A stretch of 64,000 bases of DNA from Petrosia ficiformis (GCA_947044365.1 OX345636.1:29368466-29432465); one strand, 5' to 3'. Shown: positions 52,090 through 63,267, counted from the first letter of the stretch. Program-made: numbers and translations. The notes: generated by a model from the letters alone, not told the origin.

Positions 52090-53928
52090 CATATATGATA
52101 CCATGCATCACAAATATCACAGGCTATCCAAGGGTCAATTCCATTTTCTGTGAATCCACATACAGGACATTGTGATAGTTGAATCACATCCATCAGTATC
52201 TATGTCTTCCCGACTTGCATGCATCTTCCATGTGTACTTTCTCTACTTCTACACCTCTGTTTTTCTTTCTCCACCTTCTTAAAATGCAGATCTTGAGAAC
52301 TTTCGGACTCATACCTCCCTCTTACACATGTACCTCCCCTTCCTCTTCCTCGTCCTCTTCCTTTTTCTCTTGTAAGTGTTTTCTTCATTTGTTCTAAAGA
52401 AGGATTTTCATGAGAACATTCTGAGACACTTGTAGTAGCCCCTCTACCTCTTCCCCTACTTTTTCTAACTGCTTTCTTTTCATTTCTGCTTCATGTTTCA
52501 ATCATTTCTGTTCCTCTTTCTCAGTTAGGTAAGCTATAACTTGATCACTTGAGAGATGTTTAGGCTTTCTTTCTCTCTCGTGTTGCCTTCCTCTTACGAA
52601 GTATTTCGAGAAAAGGACTCGCTGTTACATACTGTGCATTACTCGTCAAACCAACTCTAGTCTGCTTAGAAGTCATCTTCGCTTTGGGCAAGAGCAGAAT
52701 GTCATCAATACTTTTAGATCACACAGGTAAAGAAGAGTGTCTACCATTCAGAGGTGAAGACTGTATGGATAACAAGGAAGAAGACTGCACAGATGCAGAG
52801 GACTGTTGGGATTACTATTAGTGTTAGATGGGGAATTAAGCGACCGTAAATGCTCATTCTCCCTATTGTAAACAGTAGAAGGAGCCATATGACGGTCATT
52901 GATTCATCCTGGATTTAAGGGCTAAATCCCACATTTGCAGAAACCAGACTAGGAATGAGAGCCAGTGGAAACGTTTACATGCTTTTCCAAAGTGATTCTT
53001 CAAGGCTTGACATAACCTACACATCTAATGGCTGGAGAACATGTGTGCAATGTGATGGCAAACAAAGGTGAATTTCATTTTCCCTTGCCTCCTTCTCTAT
53101 TACTTCAATAGATAAATGAGATGCATGGCCATCATATATTAAGATTACAGGTCTCACACTTGGAATATTTGCAATAAAAATGTCTAGCCAGTTGAAATAG
53201 ATTTCCTGGTTTATCCACCCTTTCGGTGACGTTGCAAATTGTGTTCCTGGTGGTGCACCCTCCTTTAACAATTCAGGCATATGAACACATGGAAAGATCA
53301 TTAGACGTGGAATGACATGACCAGATGCTGATCCACATACTATGATTGTGTGTGTCCTTCCCCTTTCACCAGATGTAAGACCCCACACAGTCTTTTGTCC
53401 ACGTCATGCTGATGCTTTGCATCGAGGTTTTTGCACATTTGAGAAGCCCATCTCGTCAGCATTATGTATAAGCATAGGCTTTGATAAGATATTTAGTAGC
53501 CAATTTGGCAAAAAAATCTTCTATTACTTTCTCATTGGCATTTTTCGACCTCAAATAGGGACAAACATTCTTCCTGTCAGACTTGGAAACCTTTGAAGAA
53601 AACCCTCATACCAATCCTGCCCAGCCTTACCATCATGAAATGGGTGTGGCCTGCCAGAATTAATCTGAGCAATACAATATCCCACACTCCTTACATCCTC
53701 CACAGTGAGCCCATATCCCATGTCACACATGTCAAAGCAATATTTACAAAGTTTTTCCTCTTCTTCCATGGTTAGCATTGTTGCTGGCCCCGGTGTTGCA
53801 TTTACAGGAACTGTACCATCCACTCTTCTTTTCAAAGTGGTCACTGGCACATCAAAGTCCCTTGCTGTCTGTCTGAGGCCTTTTCCCTGTAGTTTGACAG
53901 CTTTCATTGCTTCACACATAGACTCCAC
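52090..53928 (-). pseudogene. pogo/Tigger transposase copy 2 with PHD finger
   Basis: Minus strand, same architecture as the element at 12-14 kb. HTH 'MESMCEAMKAVKLQGKGLRQ', 'ARDFDVPVTTLKRRVDG' (53928-53820), CENP-B-like 'AGQDWYEGFLQRFPSL', then 'NADEMGFSNVQKPRC' (about 53460; first Asp) after a frameshift, 'VILIYDGHASHLS' (second Asp, about 53130), 'THVLQPLDV'. Downstream comes an Arg/Lys/Ser-rich linker, then 'CPVCGFTENGIDPWIACDIC' with 'WYHICC', a PHD finger (52195-52095). Stops at 53398, 53017 and a frameshift near 53550 make it non-functional. No clear TIRs were found, unlike copy 1. Confidence 0.75.
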
Positions 53929-54589
53929 GGACCACTCTTGCTGCTACTGGAAGACATATTTTACCAAGCTTTTAACAGCTATTAGTGCATGTGGTTAGAG
54001 TCAAAGGTCAACAACTTACAGGACAAGTGAGTAATTATTATTAATTATCAGTAGTTAACTATTGGAAGACTCCAGCAGTGCATGATCCAGGATTTTCTAA
54101 TGTGTTTCATAATTGCCACAATACCCTGATGTACCCTACAACGCACTGTGTTTAAACGATCATTGTAGACAAACTACAGGGATTTCAGCTTTAGAACTCG
54201 AACAATAGTTTTCTAAGCACATAAATATCACATCAGTGCGAAGATCTTTTAACCAATACTCTTCAGTATTATCATCACTTCTTATTGTTGAAAGATCTGA
54301 GCAACCGTGCAATACCTGTTCTTTTACCTTTGAGACTTGTGGAAAGAAGTGAATCTGATAATCATTATTACAAATAGAATAATGAAAAAGTAAAAATGAA
54401 TAAATAATAAAAATATGTATTGTAGGAATGGCTTCAAGCAGTGGAAAGCTGTACACTGTTGCTAGCATTATTGGTCTTGTTGAATACGAATATTCTGTTG
54501 TGATGGAAGTGATGATGAAGTTTCTGACCTAATTATGACGATTTAAGGGTAAAAATAGTAAATTAGTATGATAAATGATACATCATACC

Positions 54590-55294
54590 TAGTGCTGATG
54601 AAAACGAATGTGAGATGGAAATAGATGGTCCATTGTCATCCACAATATTTGCCCAACATGCAAGTGATTTACCTTCATTTGACGAGGTTGTGTGGTTTCA
54701 AATGTGCATGAGGAGGAAACTGCTACTCAGGATGAAGATGCAGAGGAGGAAATCATTCACCGATACGCTGGAGTAACGTAAGTTACCCTAAAATAAGAAA
54801 CAAAATAAAAATAAAAATAGAAGTATTAGATTATTTATTATGTTATCTTTCATTGTTCTATAGCTCTGACAACATTCAATGGAATAGTGATCCAAACCCA
54901 CCTATTTCAATTACACCATTCAAAGAATATTCTCATCCACATGGCCCTTCTTTTGCATTACCAACCTCTATCCTCACTCTCTTCACTTTGGTATTCAAAG
55001 GTGAACTTGTTGACACCATTGTTGAGGAAACTAATCGCTACGCCTGCAAGAAAAATATGAGACATGGGAAAAAATAACCGAGGAAGAAATGTATGCATAT
55101 TTTGGTTTTTTAATACTGATGGGGATGGTGAATCTTCGATCCATCAAGGACTACTGGCGGAAAAAGGAGGTATTTTATTACTGACCACCAAAATTTCCTG
55201 AACACAGTTTCTTGACATCCATTGTTTTTTACACTTTGTCAATAACGAGTGTCTTCCATCTTATGGAGAAACTGGCTACAGTAAATACAAAAGG
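54590..55294 (+). pseudogene. piggyBac transposase fragment 4 (N-terminal half)
   Basis: Plus strand: an acidic start in pieces (54600-54780), a likely intron (donor GTAAGTTACC at 54779, acceptor TTCTATAG at 54864), then 'GPSFALPTSILTLFTLVFKG', 'LVDTIVEETNRYA' (55000-55045) and, after a frameshift near 55065, 'EEMYAYFGFLILMGMVNLRS', 'IKDYWRKKE', and 'NNECLPSYGETGYSKYKRL' up to 55294. There the TTAA of MITE copy 4 interrupts it. It looks like the N-terminal half of the same PGBD4-like family as fragment 3, but it lies on the wrong side of it, so the two come from different copies or a rearrangement. Confidence 0.7.
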
Positions 55295-55575
55295 TTAACC
55301 CTTTACAGGCGATAATTAAACTGGACGTTTTTCATATATTCCGAAATTAATTATCTAGGAAAATGTGTGGGTGGAGCGTGTAGTAACTAAAGATTTTCAC
55401 CACTATAACTCTCCCGTTTTATGAAACTAGAGTTTCTAACTTACTTTGCTGGAAAGAAGAGTTGTTGAAAAAGCTATAGATGTAAAATTTATGCTTCGCT
55501 ATCAGCAGGAAGGTAGCAAGGTGAGTGCTTGAATATTTAGTAGTCGAAGGGCAACACCCACACCCTTACTAACCT
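55295..55575. mobile_element. Truncated copy 4 of the TTAA MITE family
   Basis: TTAA at 55295-55298 followed by CCCTTTACAGGCGATAATTA. It follows copy 1 loosely, with GTGTGGGTGGAGC, CTTCGCTATCAGCAGGAAG and AGTAGTCGAAGGGCAACACC. It is the most diverged of the four copies and ends where the Gypsy coding sequence begins, about 270 bp in. Confidence 0.75.
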
Positions 55576-57504
55576 GTATAACTTTCCATATCGATCAGGT
55601 GGTTTTGTTTCTCTTGAACTTCTCCGTGGTTGACATATATGACCTGAAGTACTAGACTGTGTAGTGGGTGGTGTTCCATTTACACTTGAGTGTTCGTCAT
55701 GACTTGGGAGTCTGTTTAATTCACGTCGATTCCTTCTGACCACTCCTGTGGATGTTTGCACTTCGTATGATCTTGGTCCTTGTTCGTTTTCCACTTCTCC
55801 AGAAACTCCTTGATCAGATATCCATACTTCATCTCCAGGTTCTAAAATCCCTTGTTCAGATGCCTTATGTCGAATATCATAGTTTTCTTTCTGTTTGTTT
55901 TTTAACTCTTTATCTCTCTTCCTGAGCTCTTTACTGTTTGGCAGTTTTGGTTGAAGTTGTTGTAGTTGGATGGGTACAGTGGCTCTCAAGGCTCTCCCCA
56001 TTAATAACTCCGCTGGACTGTAGCCTAGTTTCAGGGGAGTGGAACGATAAGCCAGTAGGGCTAAATATGGATCCTTGGATCTTTTAAGTAGTCCTTTCAC
56101 TGTTTGGACAGCTCTTTCCGATTCCCCATTTGTTTGTGGAAAACGTGGGCTACTGGTAATATGGTTAAATTTGTAGTCCCTTGCAAATTGGGCAAACTCA
56201 ACTGATGAATATTGTGGTCCATTGTCAGATACTACTGTCTGGGGGATGCCATGTCTTGCAAATATGGACTTAAGGTGATTAATAACACCTCTGGAGGTAG
56301 TTGAAGATAGTTTTGCTATCTCAATAAATCTGGAGTAGTAATCTACCACCAATAAGTATGATACTTGTTTCCATTCAAAGAGATCAGTTCCGACTTTTTG
56401 CCAAGGCGTATCTGGTAATTCTGAAGGACATAACGGTTCAAATCGTGGTCGTTGAAACTGACAACATACTCTACACTTTTTGATGTATTCTTCTATATCT
56501 GTATTGATTCCAGGCCACCAAACTGAGCAGCGGGCTCTTTCCTTACTTTTGTGAATTCCTTGATGACCTGAGTGTAATTGTGACATCACTTCCTGCTGAA
56601 GGTCTTTTGGGATCACTATTCTGTTACCTTTCAGTATTAGTCCATTATGAATTGACAAATCTCCAAATTTCAAACCCTTGTTCCTTCTCTTCCCTTGCTG
56701 AATTTCCTTTTTCCATTTCTGTAGTGTCTGGTCTTTTTCTTGATGTTCCTTTATCTCAGCTAGTCTTCTATCTGTTGCTGGTAAATGTCTCACTATGAGA
56801 TTGATATATGCTTCTGTCTCTTCTTGTAATCCCGAAATTCCCGTATTTGGTAATGGTGATCTTGATAGGAAATCAGCAGTGTTAAGTTCTTTTCCAGGAA
56901 CATGTTTAATGTCATATTGGTATCTCATTATCCGGAGGCGGAATCTTTGTATTCTTATAGGTAACTCTTCCAAGTGTTTTGTTGACAGCAAAGGGACTAA
57001 CGGTTTATGGTCCGTTTCTAGTAAAAACTTGGACCCTAAAAGGTATTGATTGAGCCTCTCACAGGCCCAGGTCAGTGCCAGTGCCTCTTTTTCTATTTGG
57101 GCATATCTCTGTTCACATTCGGTCATAGCTCTTGATATATATACGATCGGTCTCAAACTTCCATCATTTACGATATGACCAAGGAAAGAAATCTCAGTAG
57201 CATAAAATTGGCATTTCTCTTTATTGAGGGTCACTCCTTCCTTCTTCAGTTTTTTCAAAACTGTGATGAGTCGTCTATGATGTTCTTCTGTTTTCCCATA
57301 TATCAGCAGATCATCAATCAGTCCAACCACTCCGTCACATTCGCTTAAGATTTCCAACATCTTTTTCTGAAATAGTTCCGGTGCTGAGGAAATGCCAAAT
57401 GGTAGACGATTGAACTTGTAACGTCCAAAGGGCGTTATAAATGTCGTTAGTTTAGACGAATTGGGTGACAGTTCTATCTGCCAAAAGCCTGAATTTGCGT
57501 CCAA
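55570..57504 (-). pseudogene. Gypsy RT (internally deleted), RNase H tail and integrase
   Basis: In frame with the upstream ORF after one stop. RT: 'KLDANSGFWQIEL' (first Asp) and 'GLIDDLLIYGKTEEHH' (xxDD box). After 'FLGHIVNDGSLRP' the text jumps to 'IVYISRAMTECEQRY' of RNase H; about 140-150 residues usual for the family (RT thumb/connection and the start of RNase H) are missing. The integrase zinc motif HH-CC ('HSGHQGIHKSKE..CRVCC') and DDE residues ('TDLFEW', 'VSDNGPQY', 'TNGESERAV') are present. The C-terminal tail 'RRSSRETKPPDRYGKLYR' ends where the MITE begins. Confidence 0.85.
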
Positions 57505-57525
57505 TTTCGAAAAGATTTTTGCATT

Positions 57526-59046
57526 TCAAATTTGAGCTAAGACATGGTCGACAGAGGGTAGGATGTGTCTCTCTCTCTTGACATAACGGTTCAACTTGGT
57601 TAAGTCAACACAGATTCTCACTTGGTTGTTTGGCTTTGGTACACCTTCCCTTTCCATTTTTTCTAATTCACACTTAACTTTAGGTAGCAGAGGGACCGGT
57701 ACTCTCCTCGGTGCCATAATAGAGTATGGTTTCACTTCTTCTTCCAACTCAATCTGGTAGCTACCTTTGATACATCCTAGTCTATGGAATAATTCTGGAA
57801 ATTGTGCCACTATGTCTTCTTTCCTATTGTCTACAGAATTGATCTCCGAGATCAAGTTCAGTTTCCGAATAGTAGGTATTCCAGCCAAGGGTGTTTGCAA
57901 CCCTTCTACAACATATACGGTTTGTTTCACTTCATCTTTTCCTTTCTCTAAGATTGCCTCAAACCATCCATGAACCTTTAACTTATTCTGGCCTGGTCCA
58001 ACAAGATGCATCCTATTACGGTGGAGTGGTCCATCATAGTATCGGTTATATGTAGTTGATGGGATCACGGTAACGTCTGCTCCCGTATATATTTTAAATT
58101 GAATCATTCGTCTATTTAGTTTCAATTTAGTCATCCACTGTTTGGTTGCACTTGTTCCAGTAATAACTCCCAAAATCTTCCAGTCACTGTCACTATTGGT
58201 TGTCCTACAACTCTCTGAATCACTTCTTGTCCTAGTTTCAATATTATTAACAGTACTCCTACACAAACGATGAAAGTGTCCAGTCTTACCACATTTAAAG
58301 CATTTGCTTAATCTAGCTGGGCAGGATTCCTTTCCAATGGGATGGTTCTTCCTACACCTTGTACAAACTGTTTCTTTTTGTTGTGTCTGTTTATTATTGT
58401 TAGCCAACCCATGGGCAGATCTGTTTTTTGTAGAGATTCTCTTTGATCTATTTTGAGAAGCCCTCGTACTGGGAATTTTTCTTACGACCTCAACTTCTTT
58501 CGTATCTCCGTCTCTTATCTGTGGTTGCTGTTTTCTTACAGCTTCGCTCTCTCTTGCCATTCTGGCCGCCTTCTCCAGTGTCAGAGTCTCGTCAAGTTGC
58601 ATCTTCTCGGACAGTGATTGGTTCCTTATCCCTACCACGATCCTGTCTCTAATCAATTCATCATTCAATGTTCCATAATCACACTTCGATGCTAAGTTAT
58701 ATAATGCGGTTATAAATGCATCCACTGGTTCGCCTTCTTCTTGTCGTCTCATGTTGAATTTGGCTCTCTCGTAGATTACATTTTTCTTCTTCATAAAGTA
58801 GTCGTCAAACTTCTTTTTCACCACTTCGTAATTGCGTGCTTCCTCCTCGCTCAATCGAAAAGACTGGTAGATATCATCCGCCGCGTCTCACATGGAATAT
58901 ATCAAAGTGCTAATTTGGTTTTCTTCAGACTTTTTGCTAAGTTCGGACGATTGTCGAAATCTTTCGAATCGTCTGACCCATTTAGGCCAGTCATCCGTGT
59001 TGGAGAAGTCGAATGGCTCTGGGGCTGGGATTTGGTACGTAGCCAT
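57526..59046 (-). pseudogene. Gypsy gag, zinc knuckle, protease and start of RT
   Basis: The gag ATG is at 59046, 5 bases after the primer-binding site. The first 52 codons are followed by a TGA near 58890, where relatives usually have Gly; after that the frame is open to 57526. Seen: a capsid-like 'EEGEPVDAFITALYNLASKC', a zinc knuckle 'CFKCGKTGHFHRLC' (about 58300-58260), a protease loop 'FKIYTGADVTVIPS' (about 58105-58065) with Tyr instead of the catalytic Asp, and 'VRICVDLTKLNRYVKRERHI' at the RT start. The stop at 57526 (TGA) again lies where Gly is usual, in the same frame as the next ORF. Confidence 0.85.
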
Positions 59047-59050
59047 CTTA

Positions 59051-59067
59051 TCCCACTTCTGACACCA
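59051..59067 (-). promoter_or_regulatory. Gypsy primer-binding site
   Basis: Minus strand TGGTGTCAGAAGTGGGA, starting directly at the LTR end with TGG (complement of a tRNA CCA tail). The tRNA was not identified. Confidence 0.7.
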
Positions 59068-59273
59068 TGTAAAGTCTGCAACTTCCCAACTATAAAAACT
59101 AACTGACTATAACTGACTCTGATAAACTAATTATAACTGACTGAGAAACTAACTCGCTAACTCCAAAAAACAAAAACGTACAAGTCTATTTATACATAGT
59201 CTAACCAAAACTATTTAATTAATTATCTAATCAAAGTACAAAGTCCAAGGGATACTACAAAAGGCACACGACA
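59068..59273 (-). repeat. Gypsy 5' LTR, about 206 bp
   Basis: On the minus strand it starts TGTCGTGTGCC and ends TTTACA (TG...CA) just before the primer-binding site. It contains a TATA box (GTATAAATAG). The outer border is inferred from the TG; without the second LTR it cannot be confirmed. Confidence 0.6.
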
Positions 59274-59406
59274 GACGAAAGCAGTTCAACAGTTTCACCT
59301 CCTGTGTTACTTTGGTTTTCTTAAACTATGGAACCACAAAATAAGAAACGGCGACTGTCATTGTCGCTGTGATCCCGTAGAAGATTACCTCTTCAGACAT
59401 CGAAGT

Positions 59407-59649
59407 GTGGCTGGTGTGAGAGCATATGAGCAAGTTTCAGAGGAACAAGAGAGAAAAGCACAGTTGGCTATTGGACTGAAAGAAAAGACACTTGTGGATG
59501 TAGAAACAAAGCCAGAAAATGATCAGCAACTTGGTCAGAATTTCCGCGATGCTCAGTTTTCTAACTGTACAATCAACATTACTTATAAAATGTCATTTCA
59601 ACAAAATTGTTCTACTGAGTTGCCTAAATTTGCATTTAATCTTCTGTAG
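59407..59649 (+). CDS. Unrecognised ORF, 80 codons
   Basis: Plus strand, 'AGVRAYEQVSEEQERKAQLA' then 'NFRDAQFSNCTINITYKM'. A preceding short ATG frame (59327, 'MEPQNKKRRLSLSL') lies in another frame. The composition is protein-like, but I recognise no domain. Likely a decayed exon of the neighbouring DUF7869 element or an independent gene remnant. Confidence 0.25.
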   Translation: MAGVRAYEQVSEEQERKAQLAIGLKEKTLVDVETKPENDQQLGQNFRDAQFSNCTINITYKMSFQQNCSTELPKFAFNLL

Positions 59650-59776
59650 AATAATACTTCTTTTTGTTGAGTTGTTTACATTTATATAAACAGTCCCTCC
59701 TCTAATGAGCTAAGAAACCACATCATTTTGATTGCCAAACCACAGTTCAATATGGGTTATACAAGCACACCTGTTC

Positions 59777-60290
59777 TCAGTATGAAAAATACAGCACTTT
59801 CTGCTTGATACACCCACGCAGTGTGCTATAATGTATGTTATAGCTTACCTGTAATACAATATTATTCTTATTCTGGCCTACACAAGTGTCTGCGTGTAGG
59901 TGTACATTAGTCTCCCCCGAGCCGTGATGGGAAAAGAAGTAATGCAGCATACTGCATATTCCATTAGCACCTTTTCCCACATCTACAGCCTCATCAATAA
60001 AAAATTTACTTGCCGGGGTATACCTTCACAGCATACCCCAAACAATCTGCATTTCCTTGGTGTGAGAAAGTATACTGGACCGTGCTGGAAGGGATTGCTC
60101 GGATAATGCACTTGTTGTGCAAAATCAAAGGAATAATGCACTGTAGAATCCAGTGAACATGGTAGAAGATTAGAGTTTGAAGGGGGAGGAGAAAAAACAT
60201 CACCAACATTGAAAAAGTTTTGTATATTAACAGTAGATTGTTTACATTATATCCCTGTAATAGCACCTCTCAGTTGTCACCCTTTTTATA
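59777..60290 (-). pseudogene. DUF7869-type transposase-like fragment, copy B
   Basis: Minus strand, same motif order as copy A: 'SFDFAQQVHYPS'-like (60125-60090), 'FLTPRKCRLFGVCCEGIP' (60075-60025), 'VDVGKGANGICSMLHYFF' (59985-59930), 'HGSGETNVHLHADTCVGQNK' (59925-59870). Here the motif reads HADTC instead of HADNC. A frame change near 59990 and loss of the 'LPVGHTKF' half (a stop at 59777) make it partial. About 25 residues between the segments are better preserved than in copy A, so the two copies complement each other for a family model. Confidence 0.65.
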
Positions 60291-60479
60291 TGAATTTCAG
60301 CCCTTTTGTATACTGTATAGCGGGTATATTCCGTGAGGTTAAATTCCATTCCAAGTGCAAAATTGATTTTTTATTCATTTAATTCCCGTTCTGAATCACT
60401 AGCATGAGGTCAACCCACACAACCACGCCTCTTTCTTGCACGTCCCGTCACACGTGGCTGTACTAAAGAACTGAAGGAG

Positions 60480-60728
60480 ATGCACACAGTGGAAGTTTCT
60501 AGTTGTGTTCGAGGCTACCATGTATATCAATATCAATGGACCCCTGTGATAAACCAAGAACTTTCATGCCGACGTGAATTCAATAACATTGAGGATCCTT
60601 ATGCTGTGACAATCATAAACAATGACACCATTGTAGGCCATGTGCCGCGAAAAATAAGCACAATTGGCTTGATGTTCTTGAGAAAAGGTGGAGTCATTAC
60701 GTGCACCATAACAGGATCCAGGCGATAA
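60480..60728 (+). pseudogene. HIRAN-like domain fragment
   Basis: 'VSSCVRGYHVYQYQWTPVIN', 'LSCRREFNNIEDPYAVTIIN', 'IVGHVPRKIS' and 'FLRKGGVITCTITGSRR' match the strand pattern of a HIRAN-type domain: an RGYHxY start, DPYAV in the middle, VGHVPR, and GG.I.C.VTG near the end. Known for HIRAN: binding of DNA 3' ends in SWI/SNF and nuclease-linked proteins. From memory, a version of this domain is frequent in sponge and fish mobile-element neighbourhoods. The ORF stops at 60728, directly after the domain. Confidence 0.6.
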
Positions 60729-60869
60729 AAACTGCAAAAAATCCTTGCCCTCTCCACTCAGAATCCAGTAAAAGAATCTGAACATGTTAGTGAAAAAGAG
60801 CCTAATAATGTGATAATGAATCCAATAATTCCAGTGAATATGATGAGTTCACATCTGCTGAAACTACAG

Positions 60870-61010
60870 CGTGGATAGTTTGTGGGGAGCTTTCAGAGAC
60901 GGGAGCATCCTGAGAAGTGGGGATGATCTCAGTGATAAACATATCAACTTTAGCCAGCAGTTGATTAAAAGACAATGTCCTGACATCTATGGATTGAAAC
61001 CCTTATTACT
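60870..61010 (+). pseudogene. Fragment resembling the lead-in of an Ulp1/SENP-like transposon protease
   Basis: 'WGAFRDGSILRSGDDLSDKH' and 'INFSQQLIKRQCPDIYGLKP' fit the 'L.D.HIN.AQ.LLK.QFP...GL' segment I remember in transposon proteins that carry an Ulp1-like cysteine protease. The protease domain itself is absent because piggyBac sequence starts at once afterwards (about 61030). Low confidence in the name. Confidence 0.35.
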
Positions 61011-61029
61011 GTGTTTCCCTGTACTGTTC

Positions 61030-62446
61030 CCTGTCAACCAAGAGTTTAACTACCTCACACTCTTCTTGGCATCTTTCACTTGCTATTTACTCCTTCTCTT
61101 CTAAATATAATATCCGAACAGACTAACATATATGCCAGGCAAGTACTCAGTGATGATGCTTACAAAAAATTTCATGAAGTTACTCAACTTGAAATTCAAG
61201 CATACTTGGGCTTCATGATTGATTTTAATGGGAGTAAACAAGCTACCATGCATCTATGACTATTGGAAACAGGACCCAACCTACCATTATTCGCCTATAG
61301 CAGACAGGATACCTCGAGCCAGATTTATTGAAATCTCTCGGTTTTTACACTTCACTGATAATGCAGTTCAAAACACGATCTACTATATGATCGTCTTTGG
61401 AAGATTTGTCAAGTAATAAACTCTCTATCCAAGTTTTTGGAGGTGTATAATCCACACAGTGTTTGCTCTATTGATGAGGCAATGATTCGTTTTAAGGGTA
61501 GATATACCATGAAACAATATCTTCCACAAAAACCTGTGAAGAGGGGAATAAATGTGTGGGTAAGGGCTAATTCTGTGAATGGGTATGTTTCAGAGTTTCA
61601 GGTATATCATGGCAAACAAGGACAGAGAGAAACTAGCTTAGGTGAAAGAGTAGTCAAGGTCTTGTCGGCAAATACTACACTATTTATTGTGACAACTACT
61701 TCTCCAGTGTGAAACTCTTCAATGATCTATTAAAAGATTCAATATATGTATGTGGTACACTTCGATCTAATCGAGTGGGATATCCTTAGGAATTCAAGCC
61801 ATTTGTTAAAAAAGGACTTCAGGAAAGGGGACAGTATATACAAATTCAACAAGGGAATCTGGTGTTTTCACTATGGCAGGATAATAAACCAGTTAGCATG
61901 CTATCTACTAACTGCCAAATTGGAGAAGGCTCAGTGCAGAGAACACAGAAAAACGGCTCCAAACTTTCACTTCCCTGCCCCTTAAACATAATCGAGTACA
62001 ATAAATACATGGGTGGTGTTGATCACAATGACCAACTACGTCAGTATTACTGTGTACGTCTAAAAAACCACAAATTTTATAAATATATATTCTTTTTTCT
62101 GTTGGAGGTTACCTTGGCCAATGCATACATTCTTTCAAATTATGTACCTTCGACAGGCCACACACTACGTCATTATGTTGATTTCAGGATAGAGTTGGCA
62201 AAGCAGCTAATTGGAGATTATAACAGTCGCAAACAAAAAGGTCGTCCATCTTCTATTGTTCACTGTCCTTTATTCTCTGTACAACACTTTCCGATGAAGG
62301 CAGCAAGAAGAAACAAATGTAGTCCTTGCTATAATAGAAAAAGACAACTAAGATGGACTTATTGGAGATGTGAAACATGCAACAAGTATCTATGCCATAC
62401 AGGAAAGACAGACAGTGACTGTTTCTTATCTTTTCACACTAAGTAA
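61030..62446 (+). pseudogene. piggyBac transposase copy 2
   Basis: Plus strand, the same family as copy 1 (close paralogue along the full overlap). 'FHLLFTPSLLNIISEQTNIY' (61080-61130), 'MGVNKLPCIYDYWKQDPTYH' (61225), the first Asp in 'SIDEAMIRFKG' (61470), the second in 'YCDNYFSS' (61690) in a shifted frame, 'GTLRSNRVGYP' followed by a TAG (61788), the third in 'GGVDHNDQLRQYY' (62010) and the terminal finger 'CSPCYNRK...CETCNKYLC'. Frameshifts near 61215, 61375 and 61680. The acidic N-terminal exon was not found; the 5' end is truncated at about 61030 against the Ulp1-like fragment. Confidence 0.85.
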
Positions 62447-62454
62447 ACCATTGA

Positions 62455-62469
62455 CTACATATATACATT

Positions 62470-62500
<31 letters not shown>

Positions 62501-62508
62501 GTATGTAC

Positions 62509-62549
<41 letters not shown>

Positions 62550-62550
62550 T
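62455..62550. repeat. ACAT/TA microsatellite
   Basis: ATACATACATATATATACATACATG followed by (TA)n to about 62547 (pieces shorter than the run). It lies just after the transposase stop and is not part of the terminal repeat. Confidence 0.9.
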
Positions 62551-62869
62551 TCACGATTCATGATAAACTACAGCATTTCATTTTCTTACAAAAAAATTTA
62601 GTAATGATTGACATGAACATGCATCTAAAATGACACACACTACCAACATATAAATACCATGGATAGCCACTAACCTTGAAACACTGATATTGTTAGATAT
62701 CAAATCCCTTCATTACATGGATTTAATTTGAACATAACAAATCAGCGATCATATCGTTGAGAAGACATGATGAATGTCTGTTTCGAAAATCACACCAATG
62801 AAACTTCAGTAGCAATACAATCTGGATAAATTTTACAAGAAATGTTCTTCAACGTTCTGTTAACGCTCG

Positions 62870-62980
62870 AATAATCTCAGTATCCAAGTAAGAGGGTATC
62901 TCTTCAAAAGGTCACTTTTCTCTGCTAAACCACAAATTAATTTGGTTTTAGGATGGATAACGCGCATGCGTGTTTCGGTT
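62870..62980 (+). mobile_element. 3' end region of piggyBac copy 2
   Basis: AAACCACAAATTAATTTGG and, shortly after, ACGCGCATGCGTGTTTCG match, in inverse, the region inside the left end of piggyBac 1 (2555-2620: CGAAACGCGCATGCGC, then AATTAATTTTGTGGTTAAAG). The outermost TTAA and CCCTTTAGCGAC part is not recognisable at 62981, so the very end is lost or mutated. This independently supports 2548 as the 3' end of copy 1. Confidence 0.6.
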
Positions 62981-63267
62981 GGTACATAGCCAAATAATCA
63001 CTTACCCGAATTGTTTCCGTTTACAAAATTAAACGATTCGTTTAAGATGAATTAACTGTAAAAGAAGCGAAAAACATCGTTGAAGATACAGTAATGCTAA
63101 ACGTAGACGAAATATTTGCGTCGATGATTGCAAGGTACATAAACGTAAAATTCTTCTCTTAATCAGAAAGAATAAAAACACTATTGTATCATATGTGATT
63201 TCTTTACTGAATCTGGAACCATGACTGGAGATTATAGCTAGAGTTTATCGATCGTATTATCTGAACA
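62981..63267. other. Upstream region of the small acidic gene
   Basis: A possible untranslated or coding exon ends near 63134 (GCAAG|GTACAT). No TATA box is obvious. Nothing else recognised. Confidence 0.3.

Larger units (their letters stand above)
55570..59273 (-). mobile_element. Ty3/Gypsy LTR retrotransposon, one LTR, defective
   Basis: Minus-strand order: 5' LTR (59273-59068), primer-binding site (59067-59051), one gag-pol frame from 59046 to about 55570. Protease, RT, RNase H and integrase can be followed. There is no 3' LTR: the pol end meets MITE copy 4 directly near 55570. Two in-frame TGA stops and an internal deletion make it defective. Confidence 0.85.

Noticed and set aside
60310..60420. 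Possible MITE end (TATAGCGGGTATATTCCGTGAG)
   Set aside because: No inverted partner could be found within the next 1.5 kb.
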